A DNA stretch of 64,000 nucleotides from Megasphaera_A sueciensis (lineage in GTDB: Bacteria > Bacillota > Negativicutes > Veillonellales > Megasphaeraceae). The stretch lies in the NCBI RefSeq assembly GCF_050219315.1, contig NZ_CP116939.1, positions 2,046,001-2,110,000 on the forward strand, given 5' to 3'. Under the pieces are notes generated by a model. That model was not told the origin of the DNA and made no database searches. It was given only the letters and a program-made list of their open reading frames with translations. Shown here in pieces: positions 7,787 through 16,520 of the stretch (within the stretch, counting starts at the first letter, position 1; each line of letters opens with the position of its first letter). The translations under genes were made by a program, and so were the position numbers.

Positions 7787-9676
7787 TTGCGATTTTTACA
7801 TCATATACAGCAAGATTTAAAGCTTTTTATTTATTTACACGTCATCATAATGATATTCCGCTGGTCTTTTATTGCAATTTATTCAGGGCAATTAAGCGAT
7901 GCCAATATGCACGACGTATGGCTGACTTTTTGGTTTGGATTGCGTATTAGTTTAAAGACCGCGGCAGCGTTTACGGCAGTATCCTTGGTTTTTGCAACAA
8001 TACCAGTCAGCTTTTTAAAAAAATGGCCGGGAGACCGGATTCGCTTAATTTGGGGAAGTATCAGTACTGCTGTATTGTCTTTTTTATTTATGGTTCGGAT
8101 TCCTTATTATCGGGTATTCCATCAATCCTATAATATTATGCTTTTCAATGGAATGAAGGATGATAAAACCGCTATATGGCAGACCATGGTTAGTCAATAT
8201 CAATTATGGCCGCGTTTGGCCGGTTGTATTATATTGGCAGCGATTTTGGTATATCTGTGGTATCGTTTTTCACAAACAAAAACATGGACACCTAAAAAAA
8301 ATGTACGCCTTGTTGTTTGCGTTATTGTTTTATTTTTACCTGTGTTTGGTATTTTTTGCAGATTTGGCGGAGCGTTTAATTCAGACAGTGGAGTTCCATG
8401 GGAGGATGCGGGACAAACACGGTCACATTTATTAAATGAAGCTATACTTGATGATGGGCAGGCGTTATATAGAGCATATAAGACATATCAGCGTGCCTAT
8501 AGCAAGGCTCAACGCAAGATTTCACCACAGGAGTTAAAGGATGCGATTCGTACTTTAGGGGGAAATCCCAATGCTAAGACGATAGATGAAGCTTTTTTGC
8601 ATAAAGCATCAGGTTCTCCACTGAAAACACCGCCTAAAGATGTGGTGCTTGTTGTTGGAGAGAATTATGCGTTATGGCCTCTTTTACCACAATATCAAGA
8701 CCTGGGATTATGTCTGAGTGGAGAAAAATTAGCGAAAGGGGGAGCTTCTACGTATCAATTCTTGGCGGCAGGAAACGGTACAATAACGTCACTTAATGGT
8801 TTGTTTACCGGTCTTCCTTATGTAGGATTAGCACCTAATTATATCCAAAATCCAGATGGAGCATATGGAATGGGTATTGGAATGCTTATGAAAAAAATGG
8901 GATATAAAACGGTTTTTTGGTATGGAGGATTAAGCAGCTGGCAAGATATAAAGGCATTTACTCTTCGAGAAGGGTTTGATGAATTTCATTGTTCTGATGA
9001 AATGCCGCCGCAAGATGAAGGAACTTGGGGAGTTCCTGATGGAGAACTATTCAATGCTATTCAAAAATATATGGCAAAGGATACGGGAAAAACCTTTCAT
9101 ATGATTATGACGACAACGAATCATCCGCCATTTGCTTATAATGTAGATGCTTATGGTTTTCCTCGCAAAGAAGTTACAGAAAAACTGCCTAAAACGATTC
9201 CAACAGATAAAGCAACAATTGACCAGTTAGGCCATATTTGGTATGCAGACAATGTTTTGGGTAAATTTATTGATGATGTTTCGGATAAGGACCCTAGTGC
9301 CTTATTTGTTGTAACCGGCGATCATGCAGAACGTTTTAATTTTGCTACGGATGTGTCTTTGCCGGAACTGAGTGGAATTCCTTGCTTCTTTTATGGCGAT
9401 GGGGTTACTCCGAATATGCTGCCTCCTGAAGCGGCAGGAAGTCATCTACAGATTATACCGACTCTTGCGGAGTTCATTTTGCCGCAGGGTGCTGAATATG
9501 AAGCGTTGCTTCCACCGCTTACGAGGTCACAACAGGCGTTTAACTATCGATTGGTTATTAACAAGGGATCCATGATGGAAGAGAAAAATATGCATGATAT
9601 GTCATACGAGAAATATATTACAGCGGCGCGTACTATTGCGATATGGCGTATTTTGAAAGGCAATGCAATACCTTAA
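7787..9676 (+). CDS. Membrane-anchored sulfatase-fold protein, LTA-synthase/phosphoglycerol-transferase-like
   Basis: About five membrane helices in the first 190 residues are followed by a large extracytoplasmic alkaline-phosphatase/sulfatase-fold domain. The catalytic-Thr region reads GNGTITSLNG; later metal-site motifs are NHPPF and TGDHAER. This fits the family containing LtaS, MdoB and related enzymes that transfer phosphoglycerol or similar groups to envelope polymers. A Negativicute has an outer membrane and no classical lipoteichoic acid, so the acceptor is probably another envelope glycan or lipid. The longer TTG start at 7769 overlaps the ribosome binding site GAAAGGA (7771-7777), so TTG 7787 is chosen. 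A strong hairpin follows the gene. Confidence 0.85.
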   Translation: MRFLHHIQQDLKLFIYLHVIIMIFRWSFIAIYSGQLSDANMHDVWLTFWFGLRISLKTAAAFTAVSLVFATIPVSFLKKWPGDRIRLIWGSISTAVLSFLFMVRIPYYRVFHQSYNIMLFNGMKDDKTAIWQTMVSQYQLWPRLAGCIILAAILVYLWYRFSQTKTWTPKKNVRLVVCVIVLFLPVFGIFCRFGGAFNSDSGVPWEDAGQTRSHLLNEAILDDGQALYRAYKTYQRAYSKAQRKISPQELKDAIRTLGGNPNAKTIDEAFLHKASGSPLKTPPKDVVLVVGENYALWPLLPQYQDLGLCLSGEKLAKGGASTYQFLAAGNGTITSLNGLFTGLPYVGLAPNYIQNPDGAYGMGIGMLMKKMGYKTVFWYGGLSSWQDIKAFTLREGFDEFHCSDEMPPQDEGTWGVPDGELFNAIQKYMAKDTGKTFHMIMTTTNHPPFAYNVDAYGFPRKEVTEKLPKTIPTDKATIDQLGHIWYADNVLGKFIDDVSDKDPSALFVVTGDHAERFNFATDVSLPELSGIPCFFYGDGVTPNMLPPEAAGSHLQIIPTLAEFILPQGAEYEALLPPLTRSQQAFNYRLVINKGSMMEEKNMHDMSYEKYITAARTIAIWRILKGNAIP

Positions 9677-9685
9677 TATAAAGTA

Positions 9686-9738
9686 AAGCTGCCTTTCGTG
9701 CGTTAGCTATATAATCTAATGCACGAAAGGCAGTTTAA
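9686..9738. terminator. Bidirectional terminator between convergent genes
   Basis: CTGCCTTTCGTGC (about 9689-9701) pairs with GCACGAAAGGCAG (about 9721-9733), with A- and T-rich flanks on both sides. It serves the sulfatase-like gene and the convergent kinase gene. Confidence 0.8.
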
Positions 9739-9754
9739 TATTTATGCAGATAAA

Positions 9755-10597
9755 TTATTTTTTTTCAATGTTTTGCAAATGCAATAAACAGGGTTCTATT
9801 TGGACGCCTTCACGGGGATCATTGCCGGATTGGTATGTATAATTGATACAATAATTCATAAAGCGGATTACTTTACTGACAGCATCATGAAGAGAAAAGT
9901 CTTTTAAAAGACAGCCGGTAAGAACACTCGTAAATAAATCACCGGTTCCACAGGTGTTGAAGGGAATACGGGGACTTGTGTATTCGTCAAACGAAGCAGT
10001 CATGCTATCATAACTGATATTTTTGATTTCATCATTTGAGGCAGGAACGCTGGTAATAACAATTTTGCTCGGTCCTAATGCAGATAATTTCTGACACCAA
10101 GTAGTTATTTTCTTAGTTGTAGGTATTTCTTCTTTATACGGAACATCAAGAAGTAAGCAAGCTTCGGTATAATTGGGTGTTATTACCGTAGCTTTACTGA
10201 TGAGATGATGCATAGCTTCAATGATAGCTGGTTTGAATACAGGATAAAGATTTCCGTTGTCGGCCATGGCTGGATCTACGATGACTATAGTATCTTTTTT
10301 GGCAAAACGGGAAATGGCATCTTCAACGATAGAAATTTGTTCCGCATTTGCTAGAAAGCCGCTATATATAGCATCATATTCATAGCTATTTTTTTGCCAT
10401 ATATCCATAAAATGCCGCATATGAGGGGAAAAATCATAAAAATCGATATTATCATAGGTTAAATTATTACTGTATATGGCGGTTGGAAAAGGGCAAACTT
10501 GTATACCCATTGTAGATAATACCGGCAGTACTGCAGTTAAAGAGCACCTTCCAAAAGCACACATATCATGAATTGCCAAGACTCGTGGTGTTTTCAT
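9755..10597 (-). CDS. Pyridoxal/pyridoxamine kinase-like protein (PfkB/ribokinase fold)
   Basis: Predicted to phosphorylate vitamin B6 vitamers to make PLP. The ribokinase-fold signature CGTGDLFTSVLTG contains the catalytic Asp. DPAMADNG and the N-terminal AFGRCSLT segment are typical of the PdxK/PdxY branch, and the 280-residue length fits. It is divergent from the PLP-dependent decarboxylase-like gene at 10810, so a supply link is possible, although there is no shared operon. The usual annotation for such proteins is pyridoxamine kinase; substrate preference cannot be told from sequence. Confidence 0.85.
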   Translation of the reverse strand: MKTPRVLAIHDMCAFGRCSLTAVLPVLSTMGIQVCPFPTAIYSNNLTYDNIDFYDFSPHMRHFMDIWQKNSYEYDAIYSGFLANAEQISIVEDAISRFAKKDTIVIVDPAMADNGNLYPVFKPAIIEAMHHLISKATVITPNYTEACLLLDVPYKEEIPTTKKITTWCQKLSALGPSKIVITSVPASNDEIKNISYDSMTASFDEYTSPRIPFNTCGTGDLFTSVLTGCLLKDFSLHDAVSKVIRFMNYCINYTYQSGNDPREGVQIEPCLLHLQNIEKK

Positions 10598-10723
10598 TTT
10601 ATACCTCCTAATGTAAACTGTACTAATATTTTAATGCAAAATATGCATAGTGTAAATGGGACAGATGGGGAATATTTCTGTCCCTTATATATACTTTATT
10701 TTATTTAGAATGAGTATAATTTC

Positions 10724-10752
10724 TTGTCAATATACATGTCTCATGATAAAAT
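10724..10752 (+). promoter_or_regulatory. Promoter of the decarboxylase-tmk-holB operon
   Basis: TTGTCA (10724-10729), 17-nt spacer, TAAAAT (10747-10752), about 55 nt before the ATG at 10810. It is the only good promoter seen before the housekeeping operon. Confidence 0.6.
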
Positions 10753-10809
10753 ATAAAGACATTGATGTCCGTGCTTTTGCATGGATTTTTTTGTTAGAAA
10801 GGAAACACT

Positions 10810-12279
10810 ATGGATAAAAATCGACAAGGTAGAGCTCCTTTTGTAGAGGCTTTGGAAGCGTATGTACATCGACAAATGATGCCGTTTCATACGCCGGGGC
10901 ACAAGATGGGAAAAGGGGCCTCTTGTTATCAGAAACATCTTTTTGGAGGAGCGTTAGCCCGGGATTTGGGATTGATGTATGCTTTGGATGATTTGTTCCA
11001 ACCGGAAGGACCCTTGCGGGAGTCTATGCAGCTAGCATCTGATTTATATGGTGCCGGTCGAACTTTTTTTTCGATAAATGGAACAACTGCTTGCGTTCAA
11101 GCGATGATATTGGCAGTATGCCGATGTGGGGAGGAAATCCTTATCCCGCGGGAATCGCATAGTTGTGTAATGAGTAGCCTTATTATGAGCGGAGCTGTAC
11201 CCGTGTATATGGAGAGCCGTTTCGCACAAAAGGAACAAATATCACTGGGCCCGGATATGGATAGTTTACAAAAAGCTTTGGATAAGCATCCGCAGGCTAA
11301 GGCTGTTCTTTTTACATACCCCACTTACGATGGGATTGCGTGTAATCTTCGAGATATGGCGGCGTACGCACATAATAAAGGATTGGTGGTTCTTGTTGAT
11401 GAAGCACATGGGGCTCATCTTCCATTTCATGAGGATCTTCCAGATACGGCATTATCTTGTGGTGCAGATTGTGTAGCACAAAGTACACATAAGTTAGCAG
11501 GATCATTAACACAGACATCGATGTTGCATTGCCGTAAAGGGTTTAGCGGTACCGGAAAAGTTGCAGTGGCTATGACCCTTGTTCAATCGACGAGTCCCAA
11601 TTATTGGTTTTTGGCATCGCTTGACAGTGCCCGCTGTCAACTCGCGTTACAGGGAACGGAATTAGTGGGAAGTGCTGTTGAATTAGCTCGCGAGTTGCGT
11701 AATCAATTGAATAATATTGAAGGAATAGTTTCTTTTGGAAAGGAAATTCTTTCTTATCCCTGCGTAAGCGGATTTGATGAAACTAAAATTACTATCGATT
11801 TTTCTCGAATCGGTTTTTCTGGCCGACAAGCAGAACTTTTGTTGCGACAGCAGGGAATCGAAGTGGAGATGACAGCGGGAAATCATGTATTAGCGCTGAT
11901 TACTATAGGCGATGATAAACGGAGCATTGCATCATTACTGCGGGCTTGCCAAAAAATAGCATGTGGAAAAAGACAAAAGACCATAGATATGAAAGAACCA
12001 TCTTTGCCACACCCTGAAATAGTGATTTCACCGCAGAAAGCATGGAATGGGCAGGTTGAAGCAGTTCCCCTGACGGAAAGTGAAGGGCGTATTGCGGCAG
12101 AAACCATAACTTTTTATCCTCCTGGGATTCCGGTTATTTCTTTAGGGGAACGAGTTACTAAAGAATGTTTGGTATATATAATAGATAAATTGACTTATGG
12201 ATATATTCCTCATGGGGGTTCAGATAAAACGTTGCAGACGTTGCGCGTCCTAAATTATTATGATAAAGAAGGGAGATAA
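10810..12279 (+). CDS. Orn/Lys/Arg decarboxylase-family PLP enzyme (YaaO-like)
   Basis: Fold-type I PLP enzyme of the group I decarboxylase family, 489 residues, the short YaaO form without the N-terminal wing domain. Motifs are PFHTPGHKMG near the start, the PLP-contacting DEAHGAHLPF, and QSTHKLAG, whose Lys228 is the expected Schiff-base lysine. The C-terminal Orn/Lys/Arg decarboxylase domain has the ITFYPPGIP segment. It heads the conserved operon in which tmk follows immediately, as yaaO-tmk do in Bacillus. The substrate (Arg, Lys or Orn) is not predictable here. Confidence 0.88.
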   Translation: MDKNRQGRAPFVEALEAYVHRQMMPFHTPGHKMGKGASCYQKHLFGGALARDLGLMYALDDLFQPEGPLRESMQLASDLYGAGRTFFSINGTTACVQAMILAVCRCGEEILIPRESHSCVMSSLIMSGAVPVYMESRFAQKEQISLGPDMDSLQKALDKHPQAKAVLFTYPTYDGIACNLRDMAAYAHNKGLVVLVDEAHGAHLPFHEDLPDTALSCGADCVAQSTHKLAGSLTQTSMLHCRKGFSGTGKVAVAMTLVQSTSPNYWFLASLDSARCQLALQGTELVGSAVELARELRNQLNNIEGIVSFGKEILSYPCVSGFDETKITIDFSRIGFSGRQAELLLRQQGIEVEMTAGNHVLALITIGDDKRSIASLLRACQKIACGKRQKTIDMKEPSLPHPEIVISPQKAWNGQVEAVPLTESEGRIAAETITFYPPGIPVISLGERVTKECLVYIIDKLTYGYIPHGGSDKTLQTLRVLNYYDKEGR

Positions 12280-12280
12280 C

Positions 12281-12982
12281 ATGGCAGGATATTTAATTAT
12301 ATTAGAAGGCGGCGATGCTTGCGGCAAGGCAACACAGACAAAACTTCTCCATGAACATCTGCAAAAAGATGGAGAGCAAGTACGGTCTGTCAGTTTTCCC
12401 GATTATGATAGTCCGTCCAGTACACTCGTAAAAATGTATCTGGGGGGGGCTTTTGGCAAAGATGCAGATGCAATTAATCCTTATGCAGCGTCGACTTTTT
12501 ATGCGGTTGATCGATTTGCGTCATATCAAATGAAGTGGAAAACTTTTTTTAAGGAAGGCGGTATTATACTGGCAGATCGGTATACTACAAGCAATATGCT
12601 ATATCAGATGATAAAGTTTAATACCACGCAGGAACGCCAGACATATTTACAATGGCTTTGTGACTTGGAATTTTATAAAATGGGACTTCCTGTACCGGAT
12701 TTAGTTATTTTGTTGGATATGCCGTTGCAAGTAAGTGAAAAATTAATGTCTCAGCGAAAAGGAAAAACAGGTGGACGGACTGGTGATATTCACGAAAAAA
12801 ACAGAGAGTTTTTAACTAAGTGTCATCATGCCTATCATGAACTTGCGAAAACTTACGGCTGGCAAAAAATTGACTGTACAAAAGGAGAAGAACTAAGATC
12901 ACCGGATGATATACATCTAGATATTTATACGAAAGTAAAAGCACTGTTAAGGAAACAGAAGAATACGAATGAAATAATCTGA
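12281..12982 (+). CDS. tmk: Thymidylate kinase
   Basis: dTMP kinase making dTDP for DNA synthesis. The P-loop region reads LEGGDACGKATQTK; the usual form is GxDGSGKSTQ, so Ala replaces the first Ser/Thr after Lys, with Thr following. A DRF motif (AVDRFASYQ) and the LADRYTTSN segment fit nucleotide monophosphate kinases. The LID-like region SQRKGKTGGRTGDIHE is Arg/Lys-rich. The 233-residue length is slightly long for Tmk. The ATG at 12281 is chosen because GAAGGGAG just upstream is a good ribosome binding site; the frame itself opens at 12260. It starts one nucleotide after the stop of the preceding gene and is surely co-transcribed. Confidence 0.88.
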   Translation: MAGYLIILEGGDACGKATQTKLLHEHLQKDGEQVRSVSFPDYDSPSSTLVKMYLGGAFGKDADAINPYAASTFYAVDRFASYQMKWKTFFKEGGIILADRYTTSNMLYQMIKFNTTQERQTYLQWLCDLEFYKMGLPVPDLVILLDMPLQVSEKLMSQRKGKTGGRTGDIHEKNREFLTKCHHAYHELAKTYGWQKIDCTKGEELRSPDDIHLDIYTKVKALLRKQKNTNEII

Positions 12983-13050
12983 AATTATAGACTTTATAGG
13001 AAAATACTTTTATAATAAACTAGATAGACATTATTTTCGAGGAGGTTTTT

Positions 13051-14043
13051 GTGGTGGATGATTCATATTTTGCCGATATCATTGGCCATGACAGAATAAA
13101 AAAACGTCTGCGGCATTTAATTGAAATTGATCGAATGCCTCATGCGATTATTTTTACCGGATCCTCTGGCTTGGGAAAAACTAGTATGGCTGTAGCCGCT
13201 GCTTCGGCAATGGTACATCGTCGAGTTCTTTCCAATTGGAAAGAGTATGGGGAACAGTTTATTGTACAAGATCGAGATGATGTTTATTTTTTGGCACCTA
13301 TGGGATCCATGCTTAAAGTTGATCAATTTCGTCAGCTTCAGGAAAAACTTATGCTTATGGGAGAACTTGGCAGTAAACGCATTTGCCTTATTGATCATGT
13401 AGAGACAATTAATAAGGAGTTTGCGAATCGCATGCTGAAAATATTAGAAGAGCCGCCGCTGGATGTTTGTTTTTTTCTTGTTACAAATCAAATTGATATA
13501 TTGTTACCGACAATTATTTCCAGGTGTGTTGTTTTTTCTTTTGAACCCGTAGAAGATAAAGAAATGGCCGATGGATTGGTTCGCCTGCGAGGTGGTACCT
13601 TTAAAGACTATGAACAAGCGATTCTGTGGGGCGGGGGAAATGTGCGGACCGTACTGGATTTATTGGATGGGAAAGGAACGGAAAGTGTGCACTGTGCTCT
13701 GGAATTTCTCCGTCTTATGTCAAAGAATGCGTGTCCCTATGCGAAATGGCTGACGATATCAGTTGCTTTTACAGATAAAGATACAATGGGAATTTTACGT
13801 TGGATAGGTATTTTTTTGCGTGATATGATAGTTATTCGAAACGGGAGCACCCCGGATCAGATACGATTGAAACAATATAGAGAAAATATAATAGAATTGC
13901 TTCCTTTTTGGTCTGATGAAGCGATATTTAATGGATTAGAAGCTCTTGATGCGGGGACAGAAGCTGTTTTGCGTCATGTTAATACACGACTTGTCTGGGA
14001 TTATGTTATTATCCGATTCCAGCAATCAAAAGGAGGAATTTAG
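13051..14043 (+). CDS. holB: DNA polymerase III delta' subunit-like clamp-loader protein
   Basis: AAA+ protein of the clamp loader. The order is IIGHDRIKKRL at the N-terminus, Walker A FTGSSGLGKTS, Walker B-like ICLIDHVETIN, then KILEEPP and the sensor segment IISRCVVFSFEP. This is a characteristic HolB/DnaX-like core. The four-cysteine zinc module normally present between Walker A and Walker B is absent: the region MVHRRVLSNWKEYGEQF has no Cys. It follows tmk by 68 nt and has a perfect GAGGAGG. GTG at 13051 or 13054 are equally possible starts. Its place between tmk and ricT supports the call. Confidence 0.87.
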   Translation: MVDDSYFADIIGHDRIKKRLRHLIEIDRMPHAIIFTGSSGLGKTSMAVAAASAMVHRRVLSNWKEYGEQFIVQDRDDVYFLAPMGSMLKVDQFRQLQEKLMLMGELGSKRICLIDHVETINKEFANRMLKILEEPPLDVCFFLVTNQIDILLPTIISRCVVFSFEPVEDKEMADGLVRLRGGTFKDYEQAILWGGGNVRTVLDLLDGKGTESVHCALEFLRLMSKNACPYAKWLTISVAFTDKDTMGILRWIGIFLRDMIVIRNGSTPDQIRLKQYRENIIELLPFWSDEAIFNGLEALDAGTEAVLRHVNTRLVWDYVIIRFQQSKGGI

Positions 14044-14895
14044 GTGATAGTTGTAGGCGTACGTTTTAAGGCAGCCGGTAAAGTATACTACTTTGATCCT
14101 ACGGGTATCGAATTAAATATAAATGATGGCGTTATTGTGGAAACCGCTCGTGGTATGGAATATGGAACCATTGTTATTGCTCCCCGAGATGTTCCTGATA
14201 GTGAAGTAGTACAACCATTAAAACCAATAATTCGTAAAGCAACAGCAAAGGATCAACATCAGGTAGAAAAGAACAGAGAACGAGAAAAAAAAGCGCTTTC
14301 GATTTGTCTTGAAAAAATTGCGAAACATAAGTTGCCAATGAAACTTATTGATGTAGATTATACATTTGATATGGGAAAGATTATATTCTTTTTCACTGCG
14401 GACGGACGTATTGATTTTCGTGAACTTGTGCGTGATTTAGCTTCGGTTTTTCGTACACGCATTGAACTCCGTCAGATTGGATTGAGAGACGAAGCAAAGA
14501 TGGTCGGAGGGATTGGTTGCTGTGGCAGACCTTTATGTTGTGCATCTTTTTTAGGTGATTTTAAACCTGTATCCATTCGTATGGCGAAAGGGCAGGGAAT
14601 GTCGCTTAATCCGACTAAAATTTCGGGTATTTGTGGAAGACTTATGTGTTGTTTGCGTTATGAAAATGATTTATATACGTCAGGCGAGCTGAAATGTACT
14701 AATTGTCAACACAGGTCTACAAAATCTGAAGAACAAAGCGCCCCGGTTGTGGGACAGCGGATTATTACCGATGAGGGATTGGGGACAATATTGCGAGTCC
14801 ATATGAAGGATCATACTGTTAAAGTTCAATTAGAGTCAGGACATACTGTCAATGTATCTTGGGCGGATATTGCCGTTCCAGATCAAGATGATTAA
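14044..14895 (+). CDS. ricT: PSP1-domain protein RicT/YaaT
   Basis: Homologue of B. subtilis YaaT (RicT), part of the Ric complex that carries iron-sulfur clusters and affects RNase Y-dependent mRNA maturation. The PSP1 C-terminal domain is rich in conserved cysteines: GGIGCCGRPLCCASF, SGICGRLMCCLRYE and LKCTNCQH. A GTG start directly follows the holB stop, with AAAGGAGG inside the end of holB, so the two are translationally linked. RicA (YmcA) and RicF (YlbF) partners are not in the window. Family assignment is very safe; the role here is by homology. Confidence 0.92.
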   Translation: MIVVGVRFKAAGKVYYFDPTGIELNINDGVIVETARGMEYGTIVIAPRDVPDSEVVQPLKPIIRKATAKDQHQVEKNREREKKALSICLEKIAKHKLPMKLIDVDYTFDMGKIIFFFTADGRIDFRELVRDLASVFRTRIELRQIGLRDEAKMVGGIGCCGRPLCCASFLGDFKPVSIRMAKGQGMSLNPTKISGICGRLMCCLRYENDLYTSGELKCTNCQHRSTKSEEQSAPVVGQRIITDEGLGTILRVHMKDHTVKVQLESGHTVNVSWADIAVPDQDD

Positions 14896-15619
14896 ACTTA
14901 ATAAGCACGAACGTCTTGATGATCTTGTCCTTGATGGAATGAAAATTATACAGCGGGATGATCAATTTTGTTTTTCTTTAGATACAGTGTTACTAGCACA
15001 TTTTGGAGATGTACCGTATGGACCGGTTCTTGATTTGGGAACAGGAACGGCGGCGATACCTCTTATTTTGACCGCGCGCGGAGCGAGAAATATTATTGGG
15101 ATAGAGTATAATCCGGTTATGGCAGATATTGCTCACCGTAATGTTGAACTGAATAGCCGAAGTGATTATATTCGTATTACAGAAGGCGATTACAGGAAGT
15201 TAAAAGATTGGTTTTTAAGTGGTGCTTTTTCCGTTGTTTATGCCAATCCGCCGTACCGGGAAATAGGCAGGGGTGCAGAAAGTAAAATTGAGGGTGTTCG
15301 CCGGGCCTGCCATGAAGAAACTGTTTCACTAACGGATGTAATAAAAGCCGCACGCTATGCTCTTAAATACCATGGACGTTTTCGCATGGTCCATATAACG
15401 GAACGACTAACAGATGTATTGACAGCGATGCGAATGTATAATATAGAACCAAAGTCTTTGTGTATGATTCATGGGCGAATTCATAAACGGGCCAAGCTTT
15501 TTCTTATTGAAGGCATTCACGGAGGGAAAACAGGTCTTACCGTGCAGCCTCCACTTATTGTTCATAATGAAGATGGTTCCTATACACAGGTCATCCTGGA
15601 TTGGTATGGCAAAAAATGA
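14888..15619 (+). CDS. SAM-dependent N6-adenine methyltransferase (YabB/TrmN6-like)
   Basis: Class I Rossmann methyltransferase. Motif I is LDLGTGTAAIPL, and YANPPYRE is the NPPY catalytic motif of N6-adenine methylation. This group includes tRNA1(Val) A37 methyltransferase and B. subtilis YabB. The start is taken at ATG 14888, which overlaps the last 8 nt of ricT. An upstream ATG at 14852 would overlap ricT further without a ribosome binding site. rsmI follows after 22 nt. The substrate is inferred as tRNA from the family and from the neighbours metG and rsmI. Confidence 0.85.
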   Translation: MIKLNKHERLDDLVLDGMKIIQRDDQFCFSLDTVLLAHFGDVPYGPVLDLGTGTAAIPLILTARGARNIIGIEYNPVMADIAHRNVELNSRSDYIRITEGDYRKLKDWFLSGAFSVVYANPPYREIGRGAESKIEGVRRACHEETVSLTDVIKAARYALKYHGRFRMVHITERLTDVLTAMRMYNIEPKSLCMIHGRIHKRAKLFLIEGIHGGKTGLTVQPPLIVHNEDGSYTQVILDWYGKK

Positions 15620-15641
15620 TATTAAAATAAAGAGGTATGCT

Positions 15642-16484
15642 ATGGCAGAAGTATTTAAAAAAGGAACATTATATCTTTGTGCGACCCCAATTGGAAATCT
15701 TGAAGATATTACATATCGGGCTGTGCGCTGTCTCAAAGAAGCGGATTTAATTGCTGCGGAGGATACTCGTCATACAAAACTGCTTTTGCGTGTTTATGGG
15801 ATTGAAACTCCCCTTACCAGTTATCATGAACATAATAAAGAAACAAAAGGACCACAGCTTTTAAACCGGATGTTGGCAGGAGATATGATTGCGTTAGTGA
15901 GTGATGCGGGCATGCCTGCTATTTGTGATCCTGGCAATGATCTTACTAAACTGTGTATAGAACATAATATTTGTGTTGTACCTGTTCCGGGAGCGAATGC
16001 TGGACTTACGGGATTGATTGCGTCGGGTATGGATACTACAAGATTTACCTTTATGGGTTTTTTGCCTAAAACAAAAAAACATCGGCAACCTGTACTGGAA
16101 TCGATTAAATTTTACGAGGGAACATTGATTTTTTATGAAGCGCCTCATCGTATCCAAACAATATTAGCAGAAATTATAGATATACTGGGTGATCGTCAGG
16201 CTGTATTGTGTAAGGAGCTTACAAAGTGCTATGAACAGTATTTTAGAGGAACACTGACCCAGCTTTGTACAATATTGCAAACTCAAGAGGTTCGCGGTGA
16301 ATTTGTTATCCTTATCGAAGGAGCAAAAATTGACAAGGAAGACGTTAACGGAGATGCAGATTACGTGTCTCTGGTCCGGGAATTGATGGAACAAGGAATT
16401 TCTAAGAAGGAAGCTATCCGTACCGTTTCACGACGATGCGGTGTTTCTAAACGCAGTGTGTACCAGGCTGCGCTTATTATATAA
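15642..16484 (+). CDS. rsmI: 16S rRNA (cytidine-1402-2'-O)-methyltransferase
   Basis: Tetrapyrrole-methylase fold protein RsmI, 280 residues. LYLCATPIGNLEDITYRAV at the N-terminus is the family hallmark. LVSDAGMPAICDPG and CVVPVPGANA line the SAM pocket, and FYEAPHRI completes the set. The C-terminus (ISKKEAIRTVSRRCGVSKR) is a helix-turn-helix-like tail often seen in RsmI. The start ATG 15642 has AGAGGT upstream; the longest frame begins far inside the preceding gene. It is part of the housekeeping operon, as in Bacillus yabB-yazA-yabC; the small yazA gene is absent here. Confidence 0.94.
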   Translation: MAEVFKKGTLYLCATPIGNLEDITYRAVRCLKEADLIAAEDTRHTKLLLRVYGIETPLTSYHEHNKETKGPQLLNRMLAGDMIALVSDAGMPAICDPGNDLTKLCIEHNICVVPVPGANAGLTGLIASGMDTTRFTFMGFLPKTKKHRQPVLESIKFYEGTLIFYEAPHRIQTILAEIIDILGDRQAVLCKELTKCYEQYFRGTLTQLCTILQTQEVRGEFVILIEGAKIDKEDVNGDADYVSLVRELMEQGISKKEAIRTVSRRCGVSKRSVYQAALII

Positions 16485-16520
16485 TCTGCCGGCTCATTTG
16501 CCAGCATAGGAGGGACATAC

